From positions 186,001-250,000 of the forward strand of contig NZ_JAQZAO010000009.1 in NCBI RefSeq assembly GCF_028737315.1: a DNA stretch of 64,000 bases, given 5' to 3'. Source of the DNA: Actinomycetospora lemnae. Its GTDB lineage: Bacteria; Actinomycetota; Actinomycetes; Mycobacteriales; Pseudonocardiaceae. The notes under the pieces were generated by a model that worked only from the letters and a program-made list of their open reading frames with translations, was not told the DNA's origin and did not search any database. How positions within the stretch are numbered: position 1 is the stretch's first letter; every line of letters starts with the position of its first letter. Shown in pieces: positions 1 to 8,364 of this stretch. Both the position numbers and the translations under genes were made by a program.

Positions 1-143
1 CGGCCCACGAACGCCATGCGCCGGGATTATGCCGCGGCGCCCGATCCGGCCGCGCGGGTCGCGTGCCGGGTCCTGGCGGGTGCCAGCCGGTTCCTGGCGC
101 CGAGGGGGTGGGACCAGCCCGCACCGACCGTCGAGGAGCCCCG

Positions 144-1001
144 ATGACCGTCACGTTCGATCCCGCCCGCTACAAGGAGACGACCCGGGCCCAGTGGCAG
201 GACGCGGCCCCGGCCTGGCACGCCTGGGGACCCACGCTGGAGACCTGGCTCGGCGACGCCACCACGCTGATGCTGGACGCCGCCGGCGTCACCGCGGGCA
301 CCCGCGTGCTCGACGTCGCGGCCGGCGCCGGTGGCCAGACGCTCGCCGCAGCACGGCGGGTCGCGCCCTCCGGGCACGTCCTGGCCACCGACATCAGCCC
401 GGCGATCCTGGAGCGCGCGGCCGCGGACGCCGCCGCCGAGGGCCTGGCCGAGGTCGTCCAGGTCCGGGAGCTGGACGGCGAGCGGCTCGACGTCGAGGCC
501 GGCACGTTCGACGCCGTCGTCTCCCGGCTCGGCCTGATCTACTTCCCGGACCGGGCCGCCGCGCTGGCCGGCCAGTACCGGGCGCTGCGAGCGGGCGGGC
601 GGGTGGCCGCGGTCGTCTACTCGACGGCCGAGCGCAACGCGTTCTTCTCCGTCCCGGTGTCGATCATCCGGCGGCGTGCGCAGCTGCCCGCCCCGGCGCC
701 CGGCCAGCCGGGGCCGTTCAGCCTCGGCGGGCCCGGCGTGCTGGAGGACGCGCTGCGCCGGGCCGGCTTCCGCGACGTCGGGGCGCGGACCGTGCCGGCC
801 CCACTGCGCCTGCCGTCGTCGGCCGAGTGCGTGCGCTTCGAACGGGAGTCGTTCGGCGCGGTGCACCAGATGCTGGCCGGGCTGTCGCCCGAGGAGCGCG
901 ACGCGGCGTGGCAGGAGATCACCGAGGAGCTGGCCGCCCATGAGACCGGCGACGGCTTCGAGGGCCCCTGCGAGCTCGTCGTCGCGTGGGGCGTGAAGTG
1001 A
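144..1001 (+). CDS. class I SAM-dependent methyltransferase
   Basis: This 285-residue protein is a Rossmann-fold methyltransferase of the UbiE/Coq5-like group. The SAM-binding motif I VLDVAAGAGGQ lies at about residues 55-65, followed by an acidic post-I strand (ATDIS) and the segment LGLIYFPDRAAAL typical of the family. I chose the ATG at 144 because GAGG lies just upstream and homologous sequence starts there; the frame is open to 63. Its stop overlaps the GTG of the nitrilase gene (GTGA), so the two are probably translationally coupled. The substrate is unknown; a small molecule made together with the nitrilase is a reasonable guess but is inference only. Confidence 0.85.
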   Translation: MTVTFDPARYKETTRAQWQDAAPAWHAWGPTLETWLGDATTLMLDAAGVTAGTRVLDVAAGAGGQTLAAARRVAPSGHVLATDISPAILERAAADAAAEGLAEVVQVRELDGERLDVEAGTFDAVVSRLGLIYFPDRAAALAGQYRALRAGGRVAAVVYSTAERNAFFSVPVSIIRRRAQLPAPAPGQPGPFSLGGPGVLEDALRRAGFRDVGARTVPAPLRLPSSAECVRFERESFGAVHQMLAGLSPEERDAAWQEITEELAAHETGDGFEGPCELVVAWGVK

Positions 1002-1945
1002 GGCCCGTCGTCGCGGCCGCGGTGCAGGCCACCCCGGTGTTCCTGGACCGTGACGCGACCGTCGAGAAGGTCGCCGACCTCACGGCGAAGGCCGCGGCCG
1101 AGGACGCCGGCCTGATCGTGTTCCCCGAGGCGTTCGTCCCGACCTACCCGGACTGGGTGTGGCGGATCCCGGCCTGGCGCGACGCCGGCTACTACCGCGA
1201 GTTCGCCGACCAGGCGGTCGAGGTCCCCTCGGCCGCGACCCGCCGGATGGGCGACGCCGCGCGGTCGGCCGGGGCCTGGCTGGCCGTCGGCGTGAACGAG
1301 CGGGACCCGTCGGGCGGGACGCTCTACAACACGCTGCTGTACTTCGCTCCCGACGGGTCGCTCGCCGGACGGCACCGCAAGCTCATGCCGACCGGGGGCG
1401 AACGCACGGTGTGGGGCCAGGGCGACGGCTCGTCGCTGACCGTGCTGGACACCCCGTTCGGCCGGCTCGGCGGGCTGATCTGCTGGGAGAACTACATGCC
1501 GCTGGCCCGGGCGGCGCTCTACGCCCGCGGGATGGACGTCCACCTGGCGCCGACGTGGGACACCAGCGACTGCTGGCTCTCCACGCTCCGGCACGTCGCC
1601 CGGGAGGGGCGGACGTTCGTCGTCGGCACGAACTCCTACCTGCGGGGTTGCGACGTGCCGTCCTCCCTGCCCGACCGGGACGCGCTCTACGGCGGTGAGG
1701 AGGACACCATGTCGCACGGCGGGGCGGCGATCGTCGGGCCGGACGGGACGGTCCTGGCCGGCCCGCTGCTCCACGCGGAGGGCATCCTGTACGCCGAGAT
1801 CGACGTGGCCACCGCGCGGCTGGCCCGCCGGGAGTTCGACCCGGCCGGCCACTACGCCCGGCCGGACGTGTTCGCGCTCACCGTCGACACGACGGCGCGC
1901 ACGTCCGCCCGGTTCGTCGCGCAACGCTCGGGAGCCGGCTCGTGA
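998..1945 (+). CDS. nitrilase family carbon-nitrogen hydrolase
   Basis: The 315-residue protein has the complete nitrilase-superfamily catalytic triad: Glu44 in VFPEAFVP, Lys128 in HRKLMPT and the nucleophile Cys162 in LICWENYMPLA. The WENY context after the cysteine and the PTYPDW segment fit branch 1 (true nitrilases and cyanide-hydrolysing relatives) better than amidases. Length is close to the family norm. The GTG at 998 overlaps the upstream stop; another GTG at 986 is in frame. Such enzymes convert nitriles to carboxylates and ammonia in the cytoplasm. The substrate cannot be read from the sequence. Confidence 0.9.
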   Translation: MRPVVAAAVQATPVFLDRDATVEKVADLTAKAAAEDAGLIVFPEAFVPTYPDWVWRIPAWRDAGYYREFADQAVEVPSAATRRMGDAARSAGAWLAVGVNERDPSGGTLYNTLLYFAPDGSLAGRHRKLMPTGGERTVWGQGDGSSLTVLDTPFGRLGGLICWENYMPLARAALYARGMDVHLAPTWDTSDCWLSTLRHVAREGRTFVVGTNSYLRGCDVPSSLPDRDALYGGEEDTMSHGGAAIVGPDGTVLAGPLLHAEGILYAEIDVATARLARREFDPAGHYARPDVFALTVDTTARTSARFVAQRSGAGS

Positions 1946-2090
1946 CTGCGAGGTTCCCGGTGACCGACCGGTGCCGATCCCGTGGCACGACCCGTGCCAT
2001 GAACCGGAGCGCATGAGGGTCTCCCAGAGGCACACCCGGTGGACCTCAGCACTTGACGGCCCAGGTGAGGCACCCGAGGGCACCCGGTCG

Positions 2091-2137
2091 CCCGGCCTCC
2101 GGAGGCGGGAGCGCAGGTTCGAATCCTGCTGGGGGCA
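2091..2137 (+). pseudogene. 3' half of a tRNA-Arg(CCG), likely attachment-site remnant
   Basis: The segment carries a tRNA anticodon loop CTCCGGA (anticodon CCG), a perfect T arm (GCAGG, loop TTCGAAT, CCTGC) and the 3' acceptor strand TGGGGGC with discriminator A at 2137. No matching 5' acceptor (GCCCCCA) or D arm precedes it, and the 3' side of the anticodon stem reads GGCGG where GCCGG would pair. This is the part of a tRNA gene that integrases duplicate as an att site. If it is a displaced 3' end, the integrated element lies to its left and the original chromosome flank to its right. A decayed tRNA gene is the alternative. Confidence 0.6.
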
Positions 2138-2166
2138 CCTTGGGGTGTCTCGGGACATCCGCATGG

Positions 2167-2194
2167 CCCCGAACCCTCACGGGTTCGGGGTTTC
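2167..2194 (+). terminator. intrinsic terminator after the tRNA remnant
   Basis: A perfect 10-bp stem (CCCCGAACCC / GGGTTCGGGG) with a 4-base loop is followed by TTTCTT. It lies 30 bases beyond the tRNA 3' end, as expected for the native terminator of a tRNA gene. Confidence 0.8.
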
Positions 2195-2319
2195 TTGCGT
2201 GGTGGGGCGGGTCGGCCGGTCGTCGCGGGTGGGATGTGGTTCGCCCCGGGATCGGCGGAGTTGGGCGGCTGGGATTCTGGTCGCGTGACCCTCGAGGAGG
2301 GTGCGTGGGCAGGCGAGAC

Positions 2320-2464
2320 CGCCGTCCTTGTGCCGTGAGGTGCTGGGAGACCGCCGGCCCCCTGATCGGGAGCTGCTCGGCGAGCTCCCCGACCGAGCTG
2401 GACCGGGGCGCCGGCGTCGCGAAGACCGCGCAGTACACGGGGTCGCCCAGCCCGGCGTATCGGT
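2320..2464 (-). pseudogene. decayed ArsR-type regulator fragment
   Basis: Reading the minus strand, the segment resembles the winged-helix core of ArsR regulators: GDPVYCAVFATPAP, then SVGELAEQLPI and RGPAVSQHL, close to the usual recognition-helix pattern (SVGELAE.LP..RPAVSQHL). Both flanks lose similarity at once, there is no start codon with a ribosome site, and the frame runs into unrelated sequence. It is the middle of a gene left behind by recombination. I see no coding signal in the rest of 2195-2539. Confidence 0.6.
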
Positions 2465-2539
2465 AAGCCTGGCAAGAACGGTAGGCCTCGAGCGCCGAGC
2501 AGTGTCCGCGGTAGCTTCGGGATCAGCGCACGGGAGGCG

Positions 2540-3313
2540 TCAGCCGGGCAGCCGCGCGACGAACGCGTAGCCGCGGACGTCGAACGCGCGGGCGTTGGCC
2601 TCCCCCTCCGCCCCGCCGAAGGTGTCCCACTCCGGTCCGATCTCGACGTCGACGAAGCCGGTCTGCTCGAGCATGTCCTGCCAGCCCTCACGGGGCAGCC
2701 CGCCCGCGATTCAACCGGTCCACAGGTCGATGTCGCGCCTCGCCTCCTCGGGTACCGGCCGTCCGTTGGCGATGTCGGCGAACTGCAGGCGTCCGCCGGG
2801 CCGCAGGACGCGGCGGATCTCCTGGAGCACGGCCGCCTTGTCGGCGCACAGGTTGATGACGCCGTTGGAGATCACCACGTCGGCCCAGTCGTCGGGCACG
2901 GGCAGGTCCTCGGCGAGGCCCGCGCGGAACTCGACGTGCCCGAGCCCCAGCGACGCGACGGTCGCGCGCGCCCGGTCGAGCATCTCCTCGGTCATGTCCA
3001 CGCCCACCACGTGGCCCTCGGGACCGACCTGATTCGCAGCGACGACACTGTCGAAGCCGCCGCCGCTGCCGACGTCCACAACGGCCTCGCCGCGACCGAG
3101 GGGGCCGGGCGCGAAGGGATTGCCGACCCCGGCGAACGACTCCACCACGGCCTCGGGCAGCGGGTCGACGGTCGAGGAGGGGTAGCCGAGCCGCTCGGCG
3201 AGCGGCCGCCCGGTGTGGAAGTGGAAGGCCCCGTGGGGCTGGGTCGCCACCTCCCGGTACTTGGCGCGGACCTCGTCCCGCAGAACGCCGGGATCCACCA
3301 AGAGGTCACCCAT
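2540..3313 (-). CDS. ArsM-like methyltransferase with in-frame UGA (candidate selenoprotein or nonsense allele)
   Basis: The gene reads as one continuous 258-codon frame except for a TGA at codon 201 (2711-2713). Motif I VVDVGSGGGFDS, then VVGVDMTEEM, VISNGVINLCADK and the RRVLRPGGRLQFADI strand identify an arsenite-methyltransferase-like SAM enzyme. The TGA falls in the segment DLWTG-x-IAGGLPR, where relatives have Cys; in ArsM proteins this cysteine (LWxxC) binds As(III). The 57 codons after the TGA are intact, family-like (an FGG and ANARAFDV tail) and end at a proper stop at 2540. The start at 3313 has GAGGGA upstream. Either UGA is decoded as selenocysteine or cysteine TGC has mutated to a stop. 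A conventional call would truncate it at 2711. Confidence 0.75.
2678..2698 (-). promoter_or_regulatory. possible bacterial SECIS-like hairpin after the UGA
   Basis: Starting 13 bases after the UGA, the mRNA can fold CUGCC-CC, loop GUGA, GG, a 3-base bulge GCU, then GGCAG. The loop begins with GU about 20 bases downstream of the UGA, the position where bacterial SECIS elements carry their essential G. In GC-rich coding sequence such hairpins arise by chance, so this supports but does not prove recoding. Confidence 0.25.
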
Positions 3314-3442
3314 GGCCGTCCCTCGCTGTCCCTCGTCGGCGAGCGGTGGAGCGGCGCCGGGCGTGGACGCCGCCCGATCCGGACAATTCCGACGGTCCCG
3401 CGGGCCGCTCCGCGGTGTCAAGGGCGTGGTCGCCGCGGCGGT

Positions 3443-4123
3443 TCATGCGGCCGCCGTCTCGACGGGGAGCCCGGCGAGGGCCCAGTCGGCCCAGCCGCCG
3501 GGCAGCAGACGTGCGTCGCGGCCCGCCGCGCGCAGCAGCCGGGCGGCCTCGGGCGCGTAGACGCAGTAGGGCCCGCGGCAGTAGGCCACGATCTGCGCGT
3601 CGGCGGGCAGGTCGTCGACGCGGGCGGCGAGCTCGTCGAGCGGCATCGAGCGCGCCCGGGGGATGTGGCCGGCGTCGTACTCGGCTCGGGGGCGCACGTC
3701 GAGGACCACGGTGGCGCCGTCGCGCAGGCGGGCGGCGAGCTCGTCGCGATCGATCGCCTCCAGCCCGGCAGTGTCGCCGAGGTAGGCACGGACGGCGCGT
3801 TCGGCGCCGGCCGCGCGGGTGTCCGCGACCCTGGTGAGCGTGGCCAGCAGGTCGAGCACGTCAGGGCCCACGAGCCGGTAGTACACGCGGTTGCCCTCAC
3901 GGCGCGTCACGACGAGCCCGGCCTCGCGCAGGGCGCGCAACTGCGCCGAGGTGTTGCCGACCGTGGCCGCGGCGACCGTCGCGAGGTCCTCGACACTGCG
4001 CTCGGCCTGGGCGAGCAGGTCGAGCAGCTGCAGCCGCAGTGGGTTGCCCAGTACCTGCCCGACGCGGGCGAACTCGGCGTACATCGCGAGCTTGTCGGCG
4101 GTGCCGCCGCCTGCCGCATCCAT
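3443..4123 (-). CDS. ArsR-family regulator fused to a rhodanese domain
   Basis: The 226-residue protein has an ArsR winged helix at about residues 15-90 (VLGNPLRLQLLDLLAQ, NTSAQLRALREAGLV, then the YYRL wing) and a rhodanese domain at about 120-220 with the active loop YCRGPYC (Cys182 and Cys187). This fusion is a known class of sulfur- and metalloid-responsive regulator: the rhodanese cysteine can carry a persulfide that is sensed by the DNA-binding part. It is divergent from the persulfide-dioxygenase-like gene and points the same way as the ArsM-like gene, so it probably controls both. The ATG at 4123 is the only start near the domain. The signal sensed (persulfide, arsenite or selenite) is inference. 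Confidence 0.9.
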   Translation of the reverse strand: MDAAGGGTADKLAMYAEFARVGQVLGNPLRLQLLDLLAQAERSVEDLATVAAATVGNTSAQLRALREAGLVVTRREGNRVYYRLVGPDVLDLLATLTRVADTRAAGAERAVRAYLGDTAGLEAIDRDELAARLRDGATVVLDVRPRAEYDAGHIPRARSMPLDELAARVDDLPADAQIVAYCRGPYCVYAPEAARLLRAAGRDARLLPGGWADWALAGLPVETAAA

Positions 4124-4176
4124 GGCGCTACCGTACAACTCTATAAATCTTTTGAACAGTGTGTCAGAGTGGCGAG
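4124..4176. promoter_or_regulatory. divergent promoter/operator region, locally AT-rich
   Basis: This short gap between divergent genes is strikingly AT-rich against its surroundings and contains TATAAAT at 4142-4148, a plausible -10 for the rightward gene. The start site would then fall within a few bases of the GTG at 4159, allowing a leaderless message. ArsR-type regulators usually bind here, but I see no clean dyad. Confidence 0.4.
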
Positions 4177-5547
4177 GTGGAACCGATCGCGGTGGTCGAC
4201 GAGGGCCTGGGCAACAGCAGTTACCTCCTGGATCTCGGCGACGGTCGGGCAGCCGTCCTCGACCCCGCGCGGGACCCACGCCCGTACACCGGCCGCGCGG
4301 GCCGGCGCGGGCTGACCGTGGCCTTCGCGGTGGAGACCCACGTGCACGCCGACTTCGTGACCGGCACCCGTGAGCTCGCCGCCGACGGCGCGCAGATCGT
4401 GGCCGCGGCGGGCGCCGAGCTCGCCTACCCCCACCGCGGCGTGCACGACGGCGACCGGGTCGATCTCGGCGGACTGGTGCTCGAGGCCATCGCCACCCCC
4501 GGGCACACCCCGGCGCACGTGGCGTGGCTGCTGCGCGACGGCGAGACCCCGCTGGGGGTGTTCACCGGCGGCGCGCTGGTGGTCGGCGGGATGGCCCGCA
4601 CCGACCTCGCCGGGCGCGAGCGCACCGGGGAGCTCGCTCGCGCGGCCTACCGGTCGATCCGCGACCGGCTGCTGGCCCTGCCCGACGAGCTGCCGGTGTG
4701 GCCGACCCACGGACCCGGCTCGTTCTGCTCGACCGACGCCACCGGGGAGCGCACCAGCACCATCGGCCTGGAGAAGGCCGGCAACCCGCTGCTGGTCGGC
4801 GACCCCGACGAGGACACCTTCGTCGCCCGGCTGACCGCCGGGTTCGGGTCCTACCCCGCCTACTTCGACCGCCTCCCGACCGAGAACCAGGCCGGCCCGC
4901 GCGTCTTCGGCAGGCCCTGGCCGGCGCTGTCCCTGCCCGACCTCGACGTCGACGCCGTGCAGGGCCTGCTGGCCCGCGGGGCGCAGGTCGTCGACGCTCG
5001 CCCGATCGACCGCTTCGCCCGTGGACACCTGCCCGGGTCGATCTCCGACGAGCTGCGCGGGCAGTTCGGGACCTGGCTGGGCTGGGTCGCCGACCCGAGC
5101 CGCCCCGTCGTGCTCGTCGTCGACGACGACCAGGACGTCGACGAGCTGCTCCGCCAGGCCCTCACCGTCGGCGTCGAGGACATCGCCGGACGACTCGGCG
5201 GGGGCATCGAGGCCTGGCGCGCCGCCGGGTACGAGGTGCACACCCTGCCGCTGATCGACGTCGACGCCGTCGACCGCCAGGACGTCCTCGACATCCGGCA
5301 GGACACCGAGTGGCAGGCCGGGCACCTCCCCCACGCCGCACACGTCGAGCTCGGCGCGCTCGCCGGCGGCGCCGACGTCCCGGTCTCGGGATCAACGGCG
5401 GTGATGTGCGCCCACGGGCAGCGTTCGATGACCGCGGCGAGCCTCATCGCCCGCGGCCGCGGGGACAGCCGCGGGCTCGAGGTGGTCGCCGGCTCGGCCG
5501 AGGACTGGGCGCAGGCCACCGGCCGTGACCTGGAGGACGGCGCGTGA
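4177..5547 (+). CDS. MBL-fold persulfide-dioxygenase-like protein with two rhodanese domains
   Basis: The first ~240 residues form a metallo-beta-lactamase domain with ETHVHADF (His56, His58, Asp60), TPGHTPAH and WPTHGPGS, the metal-ligand pattern of ETHE1/CstB persulfide dioxygenases. Two rhodanese-like domains follow. The first (about 265-355) has no cysteine at the active loop (LVVDDDQD) and is degenerate. The second ends in the loop MCAHGQRS with a catalytic cysteine. The architecture resembles CstB, which oxidises persulfide to sulfite or thiosulfate. The start could also be GTG 4159. It is followed by a GTGA overlap with an MFS gene. Role: detoxification of reactive sulfur, or of selenium by analogy. 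Confidence 0.88.
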   Translation: MEPIAVVDEGLGNSSYLLDLGDGRAAVLDPARDPRPYTGRAGRRGLTVAFAVETHVHADFVTGTRELAADGAQIVAAAGAELAYPHRGVHDGDRVDLGGLVLEAIATPGHTPAHVAWLLRDGETPLGVFTGGALVVGGMARTDLAGRERTGELARAAYRSIRDRLLALPDELPVWPTHGPGSFCSTDATGERTSTIGLEKAGNPLLVGDPDEDTFVARLTAGFGSYPAYFDRLPTENQAGPRVFGRPWPALSLPDLDVDAVQGLLARGAQVVDARPIDRFARGHLPGSISDELRGQFGTWLGWVADPSRPVVLVVDDDQDVDELLRQALTVGVEDIAGRLGGGIEAWRAAGYEVHTLPLIDVDAVDRQDVLDIRQDTEWQAGHLPHAAHVELGALAGGADVPVSGSTAVMCAHGQRSMTAASLIARGRGDSRGLEVVAGSAEDWAQATGRDLEDGA

Positions 5548-6920
5548 GCACCCCGTCGGGCCCCGCACCGACGGGCCAGGAGCTCGTCGGGGGCGTCGGT
5601 GGGCGGCCCGTCCGGCTGGGCCTGCGCAACAACACCGGCCAGTTCGCCCTGCTCGCCCTGGTGAACCTGTTCGTCGGCGGCATGGTCGGCCTCGAACGCA
5701 CCGTCACCCCGCTCGTGGGCACCGAGCAGTTCGGTCTCACCGAGGTGACCGTGTCGATGTTCGTCGTGGCCTTCGGCGTCACCAAGGCGCTGACCAACCT
5801 CTACGGCGGGCTGATCATCAACCGGTTCACCCGCAAGACCGTGCTCACCGCCGGGTGGGTCATCGGGCTGCCGGTACCGCTGATGCTGGCCTACGGCACC
5901 AACTGGTGGTGGGTGATCGCCGCCAACGTGCTGCTCGGGGTCAACCAGGGCCTGACCTGGTCCATGACGGTCAACATGAAGATCGACCTCGTCGGGCCCC
6001 GCAACCGCGGGCTCGCCCTGGGGATCAACGAGACCGCCGGCTACCTCGGTGTCGCCGTCACCACCCTGCTCACCGGCGCGCTGGCCACCAGCTACGGGCT
6101 GCGCCCGGTGCCCGAACTGCTCGGCGTGGCCTACGCCGTGGCCGGGCTGCTGCTCACCGTGCTCGTGGTGCGGGACACCGGCGCCCACGCCGAGCTCGAG
6201 CGCCGGAACCACCCCAGCCCCGACCCCGGCACCTCGCCCGCGCTGCGCGAGATCGTCGCCGAGACCTCCTGGCGCAACCGCACCGCCGCCGGCGCCAGCC
6301 AGGCCGGCCTGGTCAACAACCTCAACGACGGCCTGACCTGGGTCATCCTGCCGCTGCTGCTGGTCGCCCACGCCGTCTCGGTCGACGGCGTCGGACTGAT
6401 CAAAGCGCTCTACCCGTTCCTCTGGGCGGTCGGCATGCTCGGCACCGGCTGGCTGGCCGACCGCATCGGGCGCAAGCTGCCCTCGGTCGTCGGCATGTGG
6501 GTGCAGGCGACCGGGCTGGTCGTGATCGTCGCCGGACTGGCGCACCCGCTGGCGGCGGGCATGGCCGGATCGCTGCTCCTGGGTATCGGGACCGCCCTGG
6601 TCTACCCCGCGCTGCTCGCGGTGGTCTCCGACGCGATCCACCCCTCCCACCGCTCCGCAGCCCTCGGGGTCTACCGGTTCTGGCGAGACGCCGGCTACGC
6701 CATCGGCGCTCTCGTCGGCGGACTCGTGGCGGCGTTCGCCTCCCTGGAAGCCGCCATCCTCACCGCCGCCGCCCTCACCGCCGCCTCGGCGATCGCGGCG
6801 CAGCTGCTCATGGCCGAGACCAACCCCACCACCGACGCCTCGCACGCGACCGGCGGCTCATCCACGAACCACCAGCAGGGAACGGTCGCCGCCGACCCCT
6901 CCGACGAGACTCGACGATGA
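5544..6920 (+). CDS. MFS transporter
   Basis: The 458-residue protein has about 12 hydrophobic segments and a major-facilitator cytoplasmic loop (GGLIINRFTRKTVL after helix 2, GWLADRIGRKLP mid-protein). The GTG start overlaps the preceding stop, and its own stop overlaps the next MFS gene, so three genes form a coupled operon behind the ArsR-rhodanese regulator. An exporter for sulfite, thiosulfate or a metalloid is plausible from position; the sequence alone does not show the substrate. Confidence 0.85.
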   Translation: MSTPSGPAPTGQELVGGVGGRPVRLGLRNNTGQFALLALVNLFVGGMVGLERTVTPLVGTEQFGLTEVTVSMFVVAFGVTKALTNLYGGLIINRFTRKTVLTAGWVIGLPVPLMLAYGTNWWWVIAANVLLGVNQGLTWSMTVNMKIDLVGPRNRGLALGINETAGYLGVAVTTLLTGALATSYGLRPVPELLGVAYAVAGLLLTVLVVRDTGAHAELERRNHPSPDPGTSPALREIVAETSWRNRTAAGASQAGLVNNLNDGLTWVILPLLLVAHAVSVDGVGLIKALYPFLWAVGMLGTGWLADRIGRKLPSVVGMWVQATGLVVIVAGLAHPLAAGMAGSLLLGIGTALVYPALLAVVSDAIHPSHRSAALGVYRFWRDAGYAIGALVGGLVAAFASLEAAILTAAALTAASAIAAQLLMAETNPTTDASHATGGSSTNHQQGTVAADPSDETRR

Positions 6921-8362
6921 CCACCTCCCCTCCCCCCGACCGCTCCCCCACCGACGGGCCCGCTGCCAGGGACGAGCCGCACGGGTCCACCACGGCGGCG
7001 CTGGGTGCGTCACCCCCGGGGAGGGACCCCGGCAGGCCACGAGAGCAGCGCCGCATCCTCACGGTGCTGGTGACGGCGCAGATCCTCAGCGGCGCCGGGC
7101 TGGCCGCGGGCATCACCGTCGGCGCGCTGCTCGCCGAACGGATGCTCGGTTCGACCAGCCTGGCCGGGCTGCCCGCCGCGCTGTTCACCCTGGGCTCCGC
7201 GCTGGCCGCGCTCGTCGTCGGCCGGATCAGCCAGGCTCGGGGACGACGTCCCGGCCTGAGCCTCGGCTACGGCGCCGGCGCCCTCGGCGCGCTCGGCGTC
7301 GTCGTCGCGGCCGCCCTCGACAGTCCGGTGCTGCTGTTCGTGACGCTGTTCGTCTACGGCGCCGGCACCGCGACCAACCTGCAGGCCCGCTACGCCGGCG
7401 CCGACCTCGCCCACCCCGACCGCCGCGGCCGCGCGATCAGCATCGTGCTCCTGGCCACCACCGCCGGGGGTGTGGCCGGGCCCAACCTCGCCACCGCCAC
7501 CGACGCGGTCGCGACCGGCGTCGGTCTGCCCTCGCTGACCGGGCCGTTCGTGCTCGCCGCGCTCGCCTACGGCGCCGCTGCCGTCGTCCTCGCGGCGCTG
7601 CTGCGCCCGGACCCGCTGCTCACCGCCCGCGCCCGCCCCACCGCCCCGACCCCACCGGGCCCTGCCGGGGGTGATGCCACGGAAGCCGCGCGGACCGGCG
7701 AGACCTCGCCAGGCGGGCCGGGGCCGACCACCGGGCGCTCGAGGTCGAGTGTCTGGTCCCCGCCCGTGCTCGCCGGGGCGACCACGATGATCGTGACCCA
7801 GCTGGTCATGGTCGCGATCATGACCATGACCCCGGTGCACATCATCAGCCACGGCCACGGGGTCGCGGCCGCGGGGTTGGTGATCGGCGTGCACGTCGCC
7901 GCCATGTACCTGCTCTCCCCGCTCAGCGGCTGGATCGTCGACCGGTGGGGCTCACCCGCGGCCGCCGTGCTCGCCGGGATCGTCCTGCTCGCCTCCGGGC
8001 TGCTCGCCGCCCTCGCGCCCACCGACTCCCTGGTCGCCCTGACCGTCGCGCTGGCCCTGCTCGGCCTCGGGTGGAGCCTCGGGCTGCTCAGCGGGACCAC
8101 CGCCCTCGCCCGTGCTCTCGACCCCGACACCCGCGCGCGTACCCAGGGCAACGTCGACGTCGCGGTCGCCTTCGCCGGCGCCGGCGGCGGACTCGGCTCC
8201 GGACTCATGGTCGCGTCCGCGGGCTACCCGACCCTCGCCCTCACCGGTGGGCTGCTGGCCGTGATCACCCTGCTCACCGCTGCGGCCACCAGCCGGCCCC
8301 GCTCCCGACCCGCGACGTCGCCGCTCCAGCCACCGGGCCGGGTCGGAGGACCAGGAGAGTGA
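6917..8362 (+). CDS. second MFS transporter
   Basis: The 481-residue protein starts at the ATG overlapping the preceding stop (ATGA). A 50-residue Pro/Arg-rich tail precedes the first helix (ILTVLVTAQILSGAGLAAG). Twelve hydrophobic segments and loops such as GRISQARGRRPG and GWIVDRWGSPAAA identify the MFS fold. A long disordered Pro/Gly/Thr linker at about residues 240-275 separates the two halves. It is not a close copy of its neighbour. The open frame extends far upstream to 5525, but that part is the shadow of the first MFS gene. Confidence 0.85.
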   Translation: MTTSPPPDRSPTDGPAARDEPHGSTTAALGASPPGRDPGRPREQRRILTVLVTAQILSGAGLAAGITVGALLAERMLGSTSLAGLPAALFTLGSALAALVVGRISQARGRRPGLSLGYGAGALGALGVVVAAALDSPVLLFVTLFVYGAGTATNLQARYAGADLAHPDRRGRAISIVLLATTAGGVAGPNLATATDAVATGVGLPSLTGPFVLAALAYGAAAVVLAALLRPDPLLTARARPTAPTPPGPAGGDATEAARTGETSPGGPGPTTGRSRSSVWSPPVLAGATTMIVTQLVMVAIMTMTPVHIISHGHGVAAAGLVIGVHVAAMYLLSPLSGWIVDRWGSPAAAVLAGIVLLASGLLAALAPTDSLVALTVALALLGLGWSLGLLSGTTALARALDPDTRARTQGNVDVAVAFAGAGGGLGSGLMVASAGYPTLALTGGLLAVITLLTAAATSRPRSRPATSPLQPPGRVGGPGE

Positions 8363-8364
8363 CC

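Noticed and set aside
2041-2137. An intact tRNA gene
   Set aside because: No D arm and no 5' acceptor strand complementary to TGGGGGC occurs in the preceding 90 bases, and the anticodon stem is mispaired.
4860-6845. A 661-codon minus-strand open frame and similar very long antisense frames (617-2164, 19464-21524, 17263-19479)
   Set aside because: They mirror well-identified plus-strand genes, show Arg/Gly/Pro/Gln-rich low-complexity products and no domain. They are products of GC-rich third positions.
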